Origin: Massilia eurypsychrophila
GTDB taxonomy: Bacteria > Pseudomonadota > Gammaproteobacteria > Burkholderiales > Burkholderiaceae_D
DNA: 64,000 nucleotides
Reading direction: 5' to 3'
Assembly: GCF_002760655.1 (NCBI RefSeq)
Contig: NZ_PDOC01000002.1
Coordinates: 372,001 to 436,000 of the forward strand
The notes under the pieces are model-generated. The model saw only the letters and a program-made list of their open reading frames with translations, was not told the origin of the DNA and did not search any database. The translations under genes and the position numbers were made by a program. Numbering within the stretch: the stretch's first letter is position 1; every line of letters begins with the position of its first letter. This document shows, piece after piece, positions 8,488 through 19,106 of the stretch.

Positions 8488-9618
8488 TTATTCGAAAAAA
8501 TCCTTGACCTTGTCCATCCAGCCCTTGCTCTGCGGGCTATGCTTGGCGCCGCCTTCGACCGTCAGGCGCTCGAATTCCTTCAGCAATTCCTTCTGCTTGT
8601 CGGTCAGCTTGACCGGCGTTTCCACCGCAACGTGGCAGAACAGGTCGCCGGCGTAGCCGGAACGCACGCCCTTGATGCCCTTCGCCTTCAGGCGGAACGT
8701 CTTGCCGGACTGGGTGCCTTCGGGAATCGTGAACGACACCTTGCCCGACAGCGTAGGCACTTCGATCTCGCCACCGAGGGTCGCCTTGACGAACGAGATC
8801 GGCATTTCGCAATGCAGGTCGTCGCCTTCGCGCTGGAATACCGCGTGCGGCTTGATGTGAATTTCCACGTACAGGTCGCCCGGCGGCCCGCCGTTGGTGC
8901 CCGGCTCGCCGTTGCCCGACGAGCGGATCCGCATGCCGTTGTCGATGCCGACCGGGATCTTCACTTCCAGCGTCTTGTTGCGCTTGATGCGCCCCTGCCC
9001 GCCGCACGGTGCGCACGGGTCGGTGATGACCTTGCCGCTGCCATGGCATTTCGGGCACGTTTGCTGGATGCTGAAGAAACCTTGCTGCATGCGCACCTGG
9101 CCGTGGCCGGCGCAGGTGGTGCAGGTGGTCGGCGACGTGCCCGGCTTGGCGCCGCTGCCGTGGCAGGTGTCGCACTTGTCCCAGCTCGGCACGCGAATCG
9201 TCGTGTCGAAGCCGTGCGCAGCTTGCTCGAGGGTGATTTCGAGGTTGTAGCGCAGGTCGGCGCCGCGGTAGACCTGCGGGCCTGAACCGCGACCGCGACC
9301 GGCGCCGCCGCCAAAGATATCGCCGAAGATGTCGCCGAAACTGTCGGCAAAGCCGCCCTGGCCGCCGCCGAAGCCGCCGCCTCCCATGTTCGGATCGACG
9401 CCGGCGTGACCATAGCGGTCATACGCCTCGCGCTTTTCCGGATTGGTCAGCATCTCGTACGCTTCTTTGACTTCCTTGAACTTCTCCTCGGATTCCTTAC
9501 TGTCCGGATTGCGGTCCGGATGGTATTTCATCGCGAGCTTGCGGTAAGCCTTCTTGATTTCTTCTTCCGAAGAATTTTTGGCGACCCCGAGGATCTCGTA
9601 AAAATCACGCTTTGCCAT
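8488..9618 (-). CDS. dnaJ: Chaperone DnaJ (Hsp40)
   Basis: The 376-residue protein is full length. It has an N-terminal J domain with HPD at 33-35 and a Gly/Phe-rich linker with GGGGFGGG. Four zinc-finger repeats follow: [24 protein letters not shown] and CAPCGGQG. The C-terminal substrate-binding beta domains come last. It stimulates DnaK ATPase and delivers unfolded clients. It lies downstream of dnaK, separated by a strong terminator, so heat-shock expression presumably depends on readthrough or a promoter in the 114-bp gap, where I see no clear sigma-32 match. Confidence 0.97.
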   Translation of the reverse strand: MAKRDFYEILGVAKNSSEEEIKKAYRKLAMKYHPDRNPDSKESEEKFKEVKEAYEMLTNPEKREAYDRYGHAGVDPNMGGGGFGGGQGGFADSFGDIFGDIFGGGAGRGRGSGPQVYRGADLRYNLEITLEQAAHGFDTTIRVPSWDKCDTCHGSGAKPGTSPTTCTTCAGHGQVRMQQGFFSIQQTCPKCHGSGKVITDPCAPCGGQGRIKRNKTLEVKIPVGIDNGMRIRSSGNGEPGTNGGPPGDLYVEIHIKPHAVFQREGDDLHCEMPISFVKATLGGEIEVPTLSGKVSFTIPEGTQSGKTFRLKAKGIKGVRSGYAGDLFCHVAVETPVKLTDKQKELLKEFERLTVEGGAKHSPQSKGWMDKVKDFFE

Positions 9619-9663
9619 AATTAGGGCACCTTGCTGTCTGTCTGACTACTTGAACTCAATATG

Positions 9664-9694
9664 CAAAAAAACCGAGCCGGGTAAGCGGCTCGGC
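9664..9694 (-). terminator. Intrinsic terminator after dnaK
   Basis: On the - strand CCGAGCCG pairs with CGGCTCGG around a short loop, followed by seven T. It lies between dnaK and dnaJ and should attenuate dnaJ relative to dnaK. Confidence 0.85.
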
Positions 9695-9732
9695 ATTATA
9701 TGCTACAACGTTGCTGCGGTTTTGCTGAGCGC

Positions 9733-11673
<1,941 letters not shown>

Positions 11674-11713
11674 GATTGTTGTCCTTTTAGTTACTAAGTT
11701 TCAGATATATCAA

Positions 11714-11741
11714 ATATGCGGAAGAACTGCGCGCTTTCAAG
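11714..11741 (-). promoter_or_regulatory. Sigma-32-type heat-shock promoter of dnaK
   Basis: On the - strand, CTTGAAA (perfect -35) is followed after 13 nt by CCGCATAT, a 7-of-8 match to the -10 consensus CCCCATNT. It lies in the grpE-dnaK gap, about 40 bp upstream of the dnaK start. Confidence 0.7.
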
Positions 11742-11766
11742 AGCTTGCGCCGCAGCACCGCTGTCT

Positions 11767-12306
11767 TTATTTTGCTTGCGCTGCCGTGACGATCGCCGGG
11801 CGCAACAGCCGGTCGGCGATCATGTAGCCCTTTTGCAGCACGCTGACGACCGTATTGGCTTCCTGGTCGGCCGGCACGACTGCCACTGCCTGGTGTTTCA
11901 TCGGGTCGAGCTTGTCGCCCTGCGCCGGCATCACTTCGACCAGGCGGTTCTTCTCGAATGCCGAGGTCATCTGCTTGAGCGTCATCTCGACGCCTTCCTT
12001 GAGCGACTCGACCGACGGCGTATCGACCTTCAGCGCCATTTCCAGGCTGTCGCGCACCGGCAGCATTGCTTCTGCGAAACTTTCGACGGCAAACTTATGT
12101 GCCTTGCTGACGTCTTCCTGGGCGCGGCGGCGGATGTTTTCGGTTTCTGCCTTGGCGCGCATGAATGCATCGTGCATTTCGGCGAGCTTCGCTTCGGTCG
12201 CACTCAGCTGCTGCTCGAGGTCGTTTTCTGCCGGCATGGCCGACACCTGTACAGTTTCGCCATCGTTCAAAGGCTGGGGCACTTCTTGCTTTTCTTGGTC
12301 TTGCAT
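11767..12306 (-). CDS. grpE: Nucleotide exchange factor GrpE
   Basis: This 179-residue GrpE releases ADP from DnaK. An acidic, Gln-rich N-terminus leads into a long coiled coil that includes [22 protein letters not shown]-terminal beta domain ends in [17 protein letters not shown]-like sequence. I chose the ATG at 12306 because AGGAG sits upstream of it; an in-frame codon at 12363 would run into the heat-shock promoter leader. It is first in the grpE-dnaK order. Confidence 0.96.
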   Translation of the reverse strand: MQDQEKQEVPQPLNDGETVQVSAMPAENDLEQQLSATEAKLAEMHDAFMRAKAETENIRRRAQEDVSKAHKFAVESFAEAMLPVRDSLEMALKVDTPSVESLKEGVEMTLKQMTSAFEKNRLVEVMPAQGDKLDPMKHQAVAVVPADQEANTVVSVLQKGYMIADRLLRPAIVTAAQAK

Positions 12307-12373
12307 CGAAAACACTCCTAAAAACAATAACTTAGCGATTGGCCAATGTGTCTGTATCACCACACTGCGCCCC

Positions 12374-12401
12374 AGATGGGGCTATACCCGACATTTTCAA
12401 G
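12374..12401 (-). promoter_or_regulatory. Sigma-32-type heat-shock promoter of grpE
   Basis: On the - strand CTTGAAA is followed after 13 nt by CCCCATCT, an exact match to both sigma-32 elements. It lies 68 bp upstream of the grpE start. No CIRCE element is visible here. Confidence 0.85.
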
Positions 12402-12555
12402 GGGAATAGCGCGCGGCCTCGACAGTTCTGCCAATGTAACTGTTGTTACAACTTTTACCGGTTGAGGGATTCAAAAAAACGCCGGGCGCACTACTATGAA
12501 TTCGCAAGGCAATGCCCGCGATTGCGCGCCGGCCCCCTTTGCCCGGGAGTTCCTC

Positions 12556-12645
12556 ATGAAGCTGCGATTGATTTCGGCAACGGTAGTCGCTTATGCGATC
12601 GGCACCATCGCGTTGATCTGCTACGCCGAGCTGGCGCTGCCCTAA
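12556..12645 (+). CDS. Possible 29-residue single-span membrane peptide
   Basis: ATG at 12556 is preceded by GGGAG at a good distance. The reading frame gives MKLRLISATVVAYAIGTIAL and ends soon after in ELALP. It has a basic N-terminus and one hydrophobic helix of about 17 residues, as in known small membrane proteins. It sits between the divergent heat-shock promoter and the convergent hemH end. The product is unrecognised; it could also be a chance ORF. Confidence 0.45.
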   Translation: MKLRLISATVVAYAIGTIALICYAELALP

Positions 12646-12659
12646 CGCGTCTTTTAGCG

Positions 12660-13766
12660 TCAGTTTGCGCCGAGCGCCACTGCGTGCTCGCGGCCAACCT
12701 CAGCATCCTTTTTTTCGGCGTCGCGCTGGGCGGCCGTCATCATGGTCGGCCAGCCGATCAGGTGCTGCTCGGCGATCTCGGCCAGGCCGGCGATCCACGC
12801 CGGATCTTCGTTCAGGCACGGGATGTAGTGGAATTGCTTGCCGCCGGCGGCGAGGAAATCGTGCTTCGCTTCCATCGCGATCTCTTCCAGCGTCTCGAGG
12901 CAGTCGCTGGTGAAGCCCGGGCAAATCACATCGACCCGCTCGAGGCCGTCGCGCGCGAGCTGCTGCAAGGTCGGCGCCGTGTACGGCTGCAGCCACTCGG
13001 CCTTGCCAAAGCGCGACTGGAACGTCACCAAATATTGATCGGGCTGCAGGCGCAACTTGGCCGCCAGCAGGCGCGCCGTCTTGTAGCACTCGCAGTGGTA
13101 CGGGTCGCCCAGCAACAGGGTGCGCTTGGGCACGCCGTGAAAACTCATCACCAGCTTCTGGCCGCGGCCGTTCGTTTCCCAGAACGCCAGCACGCTGTCG
13201 TGGAGCGCCTCGATGTAGCTGTCGTGGTCGTGGTAATGCTTGACCATGCGCAGCTCGGGAATGTTGCGCGCCTTGCCGAAGTAGGCGAACACGGCGTCGA
13301 AGATGGACGCTGTGGTGGTTCCGGAATATTGCGGGTAGGCAGGCAGGATGACGATGCGCTCGCAATGTTCGGCCTTGAGCTTGTCGAGCACTTCAGGCAG
13401 CGACGGCGAGCCGTAGCGCATCGCCATCACCACGCGCAGCGCGTCGTGGCCGCGTTCGCCGAGGGCGCCGCGCAGCAGCATCGCCTGCTTTTGCGTGTGC
13501 ACCTTCAGCGGCGAGCCGTCGCGCGTCCAGATGCTGCGGTATTTCGCGGCCGACTTTCCCGACCGAAACGGCAGGATGATCAGGTTGAGGATGAACCACC
13601 AGACCGCGCGCGGGATTTCCACCACGCGCGGATCCGACAGGAACTCCTTCAGGTAGCGTCGAACGGCGCCGCGGGTAGGCTCATCCGGCGTGCCAAGATT
13701 GACGAGCACGACTGCGCTGCGCGCCACGGTGCCGTGGGTGAAGGGAGGTTCTTTACGGAAAGACAT
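12660..13766 (-). CDS. hemH: Ferrochelatase
   Basis: The 368-residue protein inserts Fe2+ into protoporphyrin IX, the last step of haem synthesis. Family features include LVNLGTPDEPT near the N-terminus, the conserved metal-binding histidine region VMSFHGVPKRTLLLGDPY, and CPGFTSDCLETLEEI. It is in the length range of proteobacterial HemH. A TATAAT -10-like hexamer lies at 13799-13804 on the - strand, followed by a perfect 6-bp hairpin in the leader (13784-13798). The repeat element at 13846 separates it from recN. Confidence 0.95.
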   Translation of the reverse strand: MSFRKEPPFTHGTVARSAVVLVNLGTPDEPTRGAVRRYLKEFLSDPRVVEIPRAVWWFILNLIILPFRSGKSAAKYRSIWTRDGSPLKVHTQKQAMLLRGALGERGHDALRVVMAMRYGSPSLPEVLDKLKAEHCERIVILPAYPQYSGTTTASIFDAVFAYFGKARNIPELRMVKHYHDHDSYIEALHDSVLAFWETNGRGQKLVMSFHGVPKRTLLLGDPYHCECYKTARLLAAKLRLQPDQYLVTFQSRFGKAEWLQPYTAPTLQQLARDGLERVDVICPGFTSDCLETLEEIAMEAKHDFLAAGGKQFHYIPCLNEDPAWIAGLAEIAEQHLIGWPTMMTAAQRDAEKKDAEVGREHAVALGAN

Positions 13767-13845
13767 GAGTGAAATTCTGAATTAGCGGCAAGGCCGCTAT
13801 TATAGTTTTTCCACCCGATGCAAAATACATATTTTTTCCACCCCC

Positions 13846-13974
13846 GGGGTCAGTGCCGGCAATCGCACACGAGCTCGACCGAATTCATACCTCCGGGGTC
13901 AATGCCGGCAATCGAACACAAACTCGACCGAACTAGCACTGAAGAGCCCGTGTACGATTGCCGGCACTGACCCC
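13846..13974. repeat. Palindromic repeat family B, three arms
   Basis: The 20-mer GGGGTCAGTGCCGGCAATCG at 13846-13865 has a perfect inverted copy at 13955-13974 and a direct copy with one mismatch at 13895-13914. Between them the sequence CTCGACCGAA is also repeated. The roughly 129-bp block is non-coding. A related element lies at 42846-42966. The style resembles REP/BIME sequences mobilised by RAYT transposases or a small MITE, but no transposase is in the window. Confidence 0.8.
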
Positions 13975-14016
13975 GCGGGAGTGAAGAGCCTATCCAGCGC
14001 GCTTGAGCGCTGGCGG

Positions 14017-15684
14017 TCAGACGCCGGCGAGCAGCTCGCGGGCGTGCTTGCGGGTCGTCGCGGTGATCTCGAGTCCGCCAAGCATGCGCGCCACTTCTTC
14101 CACGCGCGCCTTGTTGTCGAGAACGTCGATGTGGGAGACGGTCTTGCCGGCGTCGGTCGTGCCTTTGGCGACCTGGAAATGCTGGTTGGCCTGGCTGGCC
14201 ACCTGCGGCAAGTGGGTCACGCACAGCACCTGGCGCTCTTGCCCCAGCCGCTTGAGCAGCCGGCCGACCACTTCGGCCACCGCGCCGCCAATGCCGCTGT
14301 CGACCTCGTCGAAGATCAAGGTCGGCGTGGTCGTGGCGTTCGACGTGATGACGGAAATGGCCAGCGCGATGCGCGCCAGCTCGCCACCCGACGCGACCTT
14401 GGCCAGCGGCCGCGGCGCCACGCCGGCGTGGCCGGCGACCAGGAACTCGACCTGCTCGAGACCGTTTGAACTCGGCTCGCTCGAGTTCAGGCCGACCGCG
14501 AAGCTGCCGCCCGTCATGTTCAGTTCCTGCATGGCCGCCGTCACCTGGATGCCCAGCTGCCTGGCCGCCGCCGCCCGAATCTTCGACAGCCTGGCCGCCG
14601 CGGCCATGTAACGCGTCTCGACCAGCTGCTCCTGCTTGCGCAAGCCGTCCATGTCGCTGGCGTCGGCCAGCTGCCGCAGCTTTTCCGCCAGCGCGGCGTG
14701 TTCGGCCGGCAAATCTTCCGGCGCCACGCGGTAGTTGCGCGCCGCGCCGTGCAGCGCTTCGAGGCGCGCGTCGACCTGGCGCAGCCGCTCCGGATCGAGC
14801 TCGACCTTGTCAAGGTAATCGTTGAGCGCGTACACCGCTTCCTGCAACTGGATGCGGGCCGGCTCCATGCAATCGAGCACGCCTTGCAGGCCGGCATCGA
14901 CATCGACCAGCTTGCCCAGCTTGGCGTTCAGCGACGACAGCTGCGACAGGATCGGGTGGTCCGATTCGGAAATGGCGGCGAGCGCTTCCTGCGCCCCTTC
15001 GAGCAGGCTGGCGGCGTGCGACAGGCGGCTGTGTTCGTTGCTGACCTCGGTCCACTCGCCCGGCTTGACCGCCAGCTTGTCGAGTTCGCCCACCTGCCAT
15101 TCAAGGCGCTCGCGCTCGATCAGCACGTTCTTGGCGTCATGCTCGAATTCCTCGCGCTGGCGCACCAGCGCGCGCCACTGCTTGTGGGCGGCGGCAACTT
15201 CCTGCGCGATCGAGGCAGCGCCAGCATCTTTGAAGCCGGCCTGGTTGTCGAGCAACGCGCGCTGGGCGTCGCCCTTGAGCAGCGACTGGTGCGCGTGCTG
15301 GCCGTGGATGTCGACCAGCATGTCGCCGAGGTCGCGCAGCTGGGTGGCGGTGGCGGCGATGCCGTTGATGTAGGCCTTCGAGCGGCCGGCGTTGTCGATC
15401 ACCCGGCGCAGCAGCGCGCCGCCGTCGTCGATGGCAAATTCGTTGTGCGCCAGCCAGGCGGCGGCCGCTTCGCTGACGGTGAAATCGGCCGTGATGTCGG
15501 CCTTGGCGGCGCCCTCGCGCACCACCGACGCATCGCCGCGCCCGCCGAGCGCGAGCTGCAGCGCGTCGATCAGGATCGACTTGCCGGCGCCGGTCTCGCC
15601 GGTGAAAACTGAAAAGCCGCTGGCGAACTCGAGTTCGATGGCGTCGACGATCACGAAATCGCGAATGGTAAGTGTACGCAGCAT
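14017..15684 (-). CDS. recN: DNA repair protein RecN
   Basis: The 555-residue SMC-like ATPase has its Walker A motif GETGAGKS at residues 29-36. The long central coiled-coil region is rich in Glu, Arg and Leu. The signature and Walker B region at the C-terminus includes VASGGELARIALAI and TLIFDEVDSGIGG. RecN holds broken DNA ends during recombinational repair. It lies 33 bp downstream of nadK and is probably co-transcribed from the LexA-box promoter at 16716-16759, which fits its SOS role in other proteobacteria. Confidence 0.96.
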   Translation of the reverse strand: MLRTLTIRDFVIVDAIELEFASGFSVFTGETGAGKSILIDALQLALGGRGDASVVREGAAKADITADFTVSEAAAAWLAHNEFAIDDGGALLRRVIDNAGRSKAYINGIAATATQLRDLGDMLVDIHGQHAHQSLLKGDAQRALLDNQAGFKDAGAASIAQEVAAAHKQWRALVRQREEFEHDAKNVLIERERLEWQVGELDKLAVKPGEWTEVSNEHSRLSHAASLLEGAQEALAAISESDHPILSQLSSLNAKLGKLVDVDAGLQGVLDCMEPARIQLQEAVYALNDYLDKVELDPERLRQVDARLEALHGAARNYRVAPEDLPAEHAALAEKLRQLADASDMDGLRKQEQLVETRYMAAAARLSKIRAAAARQLGIQVTAAMQELNMTGGSFAVGLNSSEPSSNGLEQVEFLVAGHAGVAPRPLAKVASGGELARIALAISVITSNATTTPTLIFDEVDSGIGGAVAEVVGRLLKRLGQERQVLCVTHLPQVASQANQHFQVAKGTTDAGKTVSHIDVLDNKARVEEVARMLGGLEITATTRKHARELLAGV

Positions 15685-15717
15685 GTATGAGGTAATGTGT
15701 GTTGGTCGGGCGGCGCG

Positions 15718-16620
15718 CTACTTGAGCTTGCCCTCGCCCGACGGATATTCGTTCCAGTGCAGCTTTTCGCGCAGCGTGTCGTAGTAGCTCCAGCCTTCCG
15801 GATGCAGGAAGGTGATGCAGTTCGGCGAGCGCGAAATGATGATCTGGTCGCCGTGCACCAGGCTGGCGAACGTTTGCATGTCGAAATTGACGCTGACGTC
15901 GCGCCCGCTGACGATCTCGATGACGATCTCGCTCGAATCGGGCACCACGATCGGCCGGTTCGACAATGCGTGCGGCGCGATCGGCACCAGCACGGTGCCC
16001 GACAAGCTGGGATGAAGCAGTGGCCCGCCGGCCGACAGCGCGTACGCGGTCGAGCCGGTCGGCGTCGAGATGATCAGGCCGTCCGAGCGCTGGTTGTACA
16101 TGAAGCGGCCGTCGACGGTGACTTTGAGCTCGACCATGCCGGCGCCGGCGCCGCGCGCCACCACCACGTCGTTGACCGCCAGGCCGCAGGTGATCATGGC
16201 GCCGCCGCGCATCACGCGCCCTTCGAGCAAGGTGCGCCGTTCGGCGTCGGACTTGCCGTTGAGGATGTCGTCGAGCACCGGGATCATGCGCTCGCTCGGG
16301 ATGTCGGTCATGAAGCCAAGCCGGCCCAGGTTGATGCCGATCAGCGGCACCGTGTACGGCGCCAGCTGGCGCGCGATGCCAAGCATGGTGCCGTCGCCGC
16401 CCATGACGATCGCCGCGCTGGCCGTCTCGCCAATCTGCGCCACGCTCATCGCCTCGATGCCGGGCATGCGCAGGTGCGCCGCGGTCTCGGCCTCGAACAC
16501 GACACGGTAGCCGGCGCCTTGCAAGTGGTCGATCACGCCGCCGACCGGCTTTTCGATGCCGGCCGTGTTGGGCCGGACCACGAGCGCGATGGTTTTTTGC
16601 GGTGCTGGCGTAACGGGCAT
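15718..16620 (-). CDS. nadK: NAD kinase
   Basis: This protein of 300 residues phosphorylates NAD to NADP. The diagnostic GGDGT is at 74-78, followed by [10 protein letters not shown] and later the NE/D-type [18 protein letters not shown] motif. I use the ATG at 16620, where the conserved IALVVRPN region begins soon after. An in-frame ATG at 16725 would place the start inside the SOS box. In many related genomes hrcA lies upstream of nadK; here a DUF3667-type gene is found instead. Confidence 0.93.
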   Translation of the reverse strand: MPVTPAPQKTIALVVRPNTAGIEKPVGGVIDHLQGAGYRVVFEAETAAHLRMPGIEAMSVAQIGETASAAIVMGGDGTMLGIARQLAPYTVPLIGINLGRLGFMTDIPSERMIPVLDDILNGKSDAERRTLLEGRVMRGGAMITCGLAVNDVVVARGAGAGMVELKVTVDGRFMYNQRSDGLIISTPTGSTAYALSAGGPLLHPSLSGTVLVPIAPHALSNRPIVVPDSSEIVIEIVSGRDVSVNFDMQTFASLVHGDQIIISRSPNCITFLHPEGWSYYDTLREKLHWNEYPSGEGKLK

Positions 16621-16715
16621 GAAGGTCTCGGCAGTTGTAAGGGCGACACGCAGCAGATTAACCCAAAAGGGCGACTCTGGTATACGCGGCATGGCGCACT
16701 CGTGCGCCGCGGGCA

Positions 16716-16731
16716 CTGTATGCATCCACAG
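16716..16731. promoter_or_regulatory. LexA (SOS) box
   Basis: CTGTATGCATCCACAG fits the proteobacterial LexA consensus CTGT-N8-ACAG exactly. It overlaps the -10 and expected transcription start of the promoter driving nadK and recN on the - strand, the classic repressor position. Confidence 0.7.
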
Positions 16732-16759
16732 TATAGAGGCCGGCGCCGCTTTTCGGCAA
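16730..16759 (-). promoter_or_regulatory. Sigma-70 promoter of nadK-recN
   Basis: On the - strand TTGCCG (-35) and TATACT (-10) are separated by 18 nt, about 110 bp upstream of the nadK start. The LexA box overlaps the -10. Confidence 0.6.
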
Positions 16760-16776
16760 GGCGGCGCGGCGGATCG

Positions 16777-17610
16777 TCAGAAAACCACGGATGCGGCAAA
16801 CAGCGTGCCGGTAATCACCGCCGCGGCAGTGATCACATAGATAGACATCAGTACTGCCCAGCGCACGCCGGTGGCGAGCTTGCGGCCGCCATACACGCGC
16901 TGCATCGCCACCGGCAGGTAGGCCAGCAGCCACAGCATCAGCGCAGTGTTCAGCCACGTCCATGGCACCGACTGGATCAGCCCCAGCATCAGGAAAGCGA
17001 ATGCGTTGCTGTGCAGCGCGAACAGCATGTGTTCGCCGTAATGGCGTCCCGAGCCAAGGTACAGCAGCTTCAGGTACAGCGCGAACACCGGCATCAGCAG
17101 GAACATTACATACGGCACGTAGGAGAAGAAGATCGACTTGAACAGCCCGATCGACTGTGACTTCGGCATGGCGGCAATCTGATGCACTCTCGCTTCCCAT
17201 GCCGGGTTGATGGTGCCGAGGTTGGTCGTCACGCGTACCTTGCCCGGCTCGCTCGCGGTCGTCGTCTGGCTGGCGAGCGCGTCTTTTTCGATCAGCTGGT
17301 GCGGGCCAAACTTGAGCAAGGCGAAAAACAGGATGCTGAAGGTCAGATAGATGCGCAGCGGCTGCACGTAGCGGGCGCGGCGGCCGGCAATGTACTCGGT
17401 TGTCAGCCTGCCCGGGCGAAACAGCAGCAGCGCGAGCGACTGCCACAGCTTGCCCTCGAGCGCGATGTAGTGGCCGATGAATTCGTGCAGGAATTCGCGC
17501 GCGCTGGCCACGTGCAACGTTGTCCCCTGCCCGCAGGCAGCGCAGAAGTTGCCGCTGACGATAGCGCCGCAATTGTGGCAATTAGCGCCTTCGGAAAGAT
17601 GTGGTTTCAA
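16777..17610 (-). CDS. DUF3667-type membrane protein with zinc ribbon
   Basis: The 277-residue protein begins with a small zinc ribbon (CHNCG, then CAACG near residues 12-26). The segment FRPGRLTTEYIAGRRARYVQ follows, the hallmark I associate with the DUF3667 family, and then four or so hydrophobic membrane spans. The family has no established role. The gene stands alone, oriented with nadK but ending just upstream of the nadK promoter. Confidence 0.75.
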   Translation of the reverse strand: MKPHLSEGANCHNCGAIVSGNFCAACGQGTTLHVASAREFLHEFIGHYIALEGKLWQSLALLLFRPGRLTTEYIAGRRARYVQPLRIYLTFSILFFALLKFGPHQLIEKDALASQTTTASEPGKVRVTTNLGTINPAWEARVHQIAAMPKSQSIGLFKSIFFSYVPYVMFLLMPVFALYLKLLYLGSGRHYGEHMLFALHSNAFAFLMLGLIQSVPWTWLNTALMLWLLAYLPVAMQRVYGGRKLATGVRWAVLMSIYVITAAAVITGTLFAASVVF

Positions 17611-17750
17611 AACGCCGGTTCCTTAAAAATCACGCACCGCAACATAGTAAATCATTCCATTGCAAAAATGCATTATTGCCCACTTTCAAGGGCGCGACTT
17701 CATTTCCGGCCAGGCGTTAGGATTGCAGCAACAGATGACAGGAGAAGCAC

Positions 17751-18056
17751 ATGGACAGCAAATTACGCGAGAAGCACGTCGACACGACCAAGAAAATTGA
17801 GAACGACGGCGGCAAGCGCATGCCGCACGAACGCGACGAGTCGCCCGATGGACAAGACGCGGAGCCACGCGGCGTGATAAAGCAGGCCGCGTCCGACCTG
17901 GCGCAAGGCCTGGTCGACACCGACCTGCGCGGCACGCCAGGCATCGACCAGGTGGTACCGAAAAGCGGCGCTTCCGGCCAGGCCAAGCCGCAGCCGGACG
18001 CCGCCGACGGCATGCGCCTGACCACGCCGGTGCGCGGCAAAGACAACGAACAATAG
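17751..18056 (+). CDS. Hydrophilic hypothetical protein
   Basis: This 101-residue protein is strongly hydrophilic, rich in Asp, Lys, Gln and Pro, and probably disordered. It lacks a signal peptide or membrane span. ACAGGAG precedes the ATG. It lies 28 bp upstream of the OsmC gene, so the two may share a transcript. I do not recognise the family. The composition resembles stress-associated small proteins, but that is only an impression. Confidence 0.7.
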   Translation: MDSKLREKHVDTTKKIENDGGKRMPHERDESPDGQDAEPRGVIKQAASDLAQGLVDTDLRGTPGIDQVVPKSGASGQAKPQPDAADGMRLTTPVRGKDNEQ

Positions 18057-18084
18057 TTTTAATGACCAACCAGGAGTCCACAAC

Positions 18085-18516
18085 ATGACCATCAAGAAAA
18101 GCGGTAGTGCAATCTGGAGCGGCGGCATCAAGGACGGTATCGGCAGCGTGTCGACCGAAAGCGGCGTGCTCGACAAGGCACCGTACGGCTTCAACGCGCG
18201 CTTCGAAGGCGGCAAGGGCAGCAATCCCGAGGAACTGATCGCCGCCGCCCACGCCAGTTGCTTCACGATGGCGGTGTCCGGCACCTTGGGCGAAGCGGGC
18301 ATGACGGCCAAGCAGATGAACACGACGGCGACCGTGTCGCTGGAAAAGGTCGAAGGCGGCTTTGCGATCACTGCGGTCCACCTGAACCTGGTGGCGCAGA
18401 TTCCTGGCGCCAACGAAGAAGCATTCCAGGCTGCCGCGCTGAAGGCAAAGCAGAACTGCCCGGTGTCGAAACTGTTCAACGCCACCATCACGCTCGACGC
18501 CAAGCTCGAAGGCTAG
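18085..18516 (+). CDS. osmC: OsmC-family peroxiredoxin
   Basis: The 143-residue protein is an OsmC/Ohr-fold thiol peroxidase acting on organic hydroperoxides. The two redox cysteines are seen in AAAHASCFTMAVS (near residue 58) and KAKQNCPVSKLF (near residue 128), and NPEELIAAA is typical of OsmC rather than Ohr. It is cytoplasmic. AGGAG lies upstream of the ATG. Neighbouring glyoxalase I suggests a small detoxification group. Confidence 0.9.
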   Translation: MTIKKSGSAIWSGGIKDGIGSVSTESGVLDKAPYGFNARFEGGKGSNPEELIAAAHASCFTMAVSGTLGEAGMTAKQMNTTATVSLEKVEGGFAITAVHLNLVAQIPGANEEAFQAAALKAKQNCPVSKLFNATITLDAKLEG

Positions 18517-18588
18517 GCGCGATTAAGCACAAACGTGGCGGAGCGCATAAAATCATGCCTTCCAGATTACAACTGAAGGGCTATTTCG

Positions 18589-19005
18589 ATGCGCATCCTC
18601 CACACCATGTTACGGGTCGGCGACCTGCAGCGCTCGATCGATTTCTACACCAAGGTGCTTGGCATGAAACTGCTGCGCACCAGCGACAATCCTGAGTATA
18701 AGTACACGCTGGCGTTCGTCGGCTACGGCAACAATCCCGAGCACGCGGAGCTGGAGCTGACGTACAACTACGGTGTCGACAAGTATGAGATGGGGACGGC
18801 GTACGGCCACATCGCCATTTCGGCCGACGATATTGTCGCCGCCTGCGAATCGGCGCGCGCGAATGGCGGCAATGTCACGCGCGAGCCGGGCCCGGTCAAG
18901 GGCGGCAGCACGGTGATCGCATTCGTGACCGATCCCGATGGCTACAAGGTCGAGCTCATCGAGCGCAAGAACGGCGAGCGCGGCGCAGGGCTGGACGCCG
19001 GCTAG
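18589..19005 (+). CDS. gloA: Lactoylglutathione lyase (glyoxalase I)
   Basis: The 138-residue protein converts the methylglyoxal-glutathione hemithioacetal to lactoylglutathione. It opens with [20 protein letters not shown], where the first histidine is a metal ligand. [15 protein letters not shown] and [11 protein letters not shown] carry the remaining ligands, as in Ni-type proteobacterial GloA. A family A palindrome lies just downstream. Confidence 0.95.
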   Translation: MRILHTMLRVGDLQRSIDFYTKVLGMKLLRTSDNPEYKYTLAFVGYGNNPEHAELELTYNYGVDKYEMGTAYGHIAISADDIVAACESARANGGNVTREPGPVKGGSTVIAFVTDPDGYKVELIERKNGERGAGLDAG

Positions 19006-19015
19006 ACCGCACACA

Positions 19016-19046
19016 ACCGTCGTCCTCGCGAACGCGGGATGACGGT
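19016..19046. repeat. Family A palindrome between convergent genes
   Basis: ACCGTCGTCC pairs with GGATGACGGT (one G-U pair) around an 11-nt loop containing TCGCGAA. It is 11 bp after gloA and 60 bp before the end of the TolC-family gene. There is no T-run, so termination would be weak, but the hairpin may protect 3' ends. Confidence 0.65.
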
Positions 19047-19106
19047 CGGCTTGTGCTTCGGCTTCGGCTTCGGCGACGAGATTGCATCGTCACCCAGCCG
19101 AGCCGA

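Noticed and set aside
9619-9732. A heat-shock promoter for dnaJ
   Set aside because: A TTCAAG near 9650 looked like part of a -35 but is in the wrong orientation and has no partner.
13846-13974. A CRISPR-like array
   Set aside because: There are only three arms, one inverted, with unequal spacing and no cas genes; it is a palindromic repeat element.
16621-16776. A remnant of hrcA upstream of nadK
   Set aside because: Reading all frames gave no HrcA-like pattern; the stretch is explained by the promoter and SOS box.
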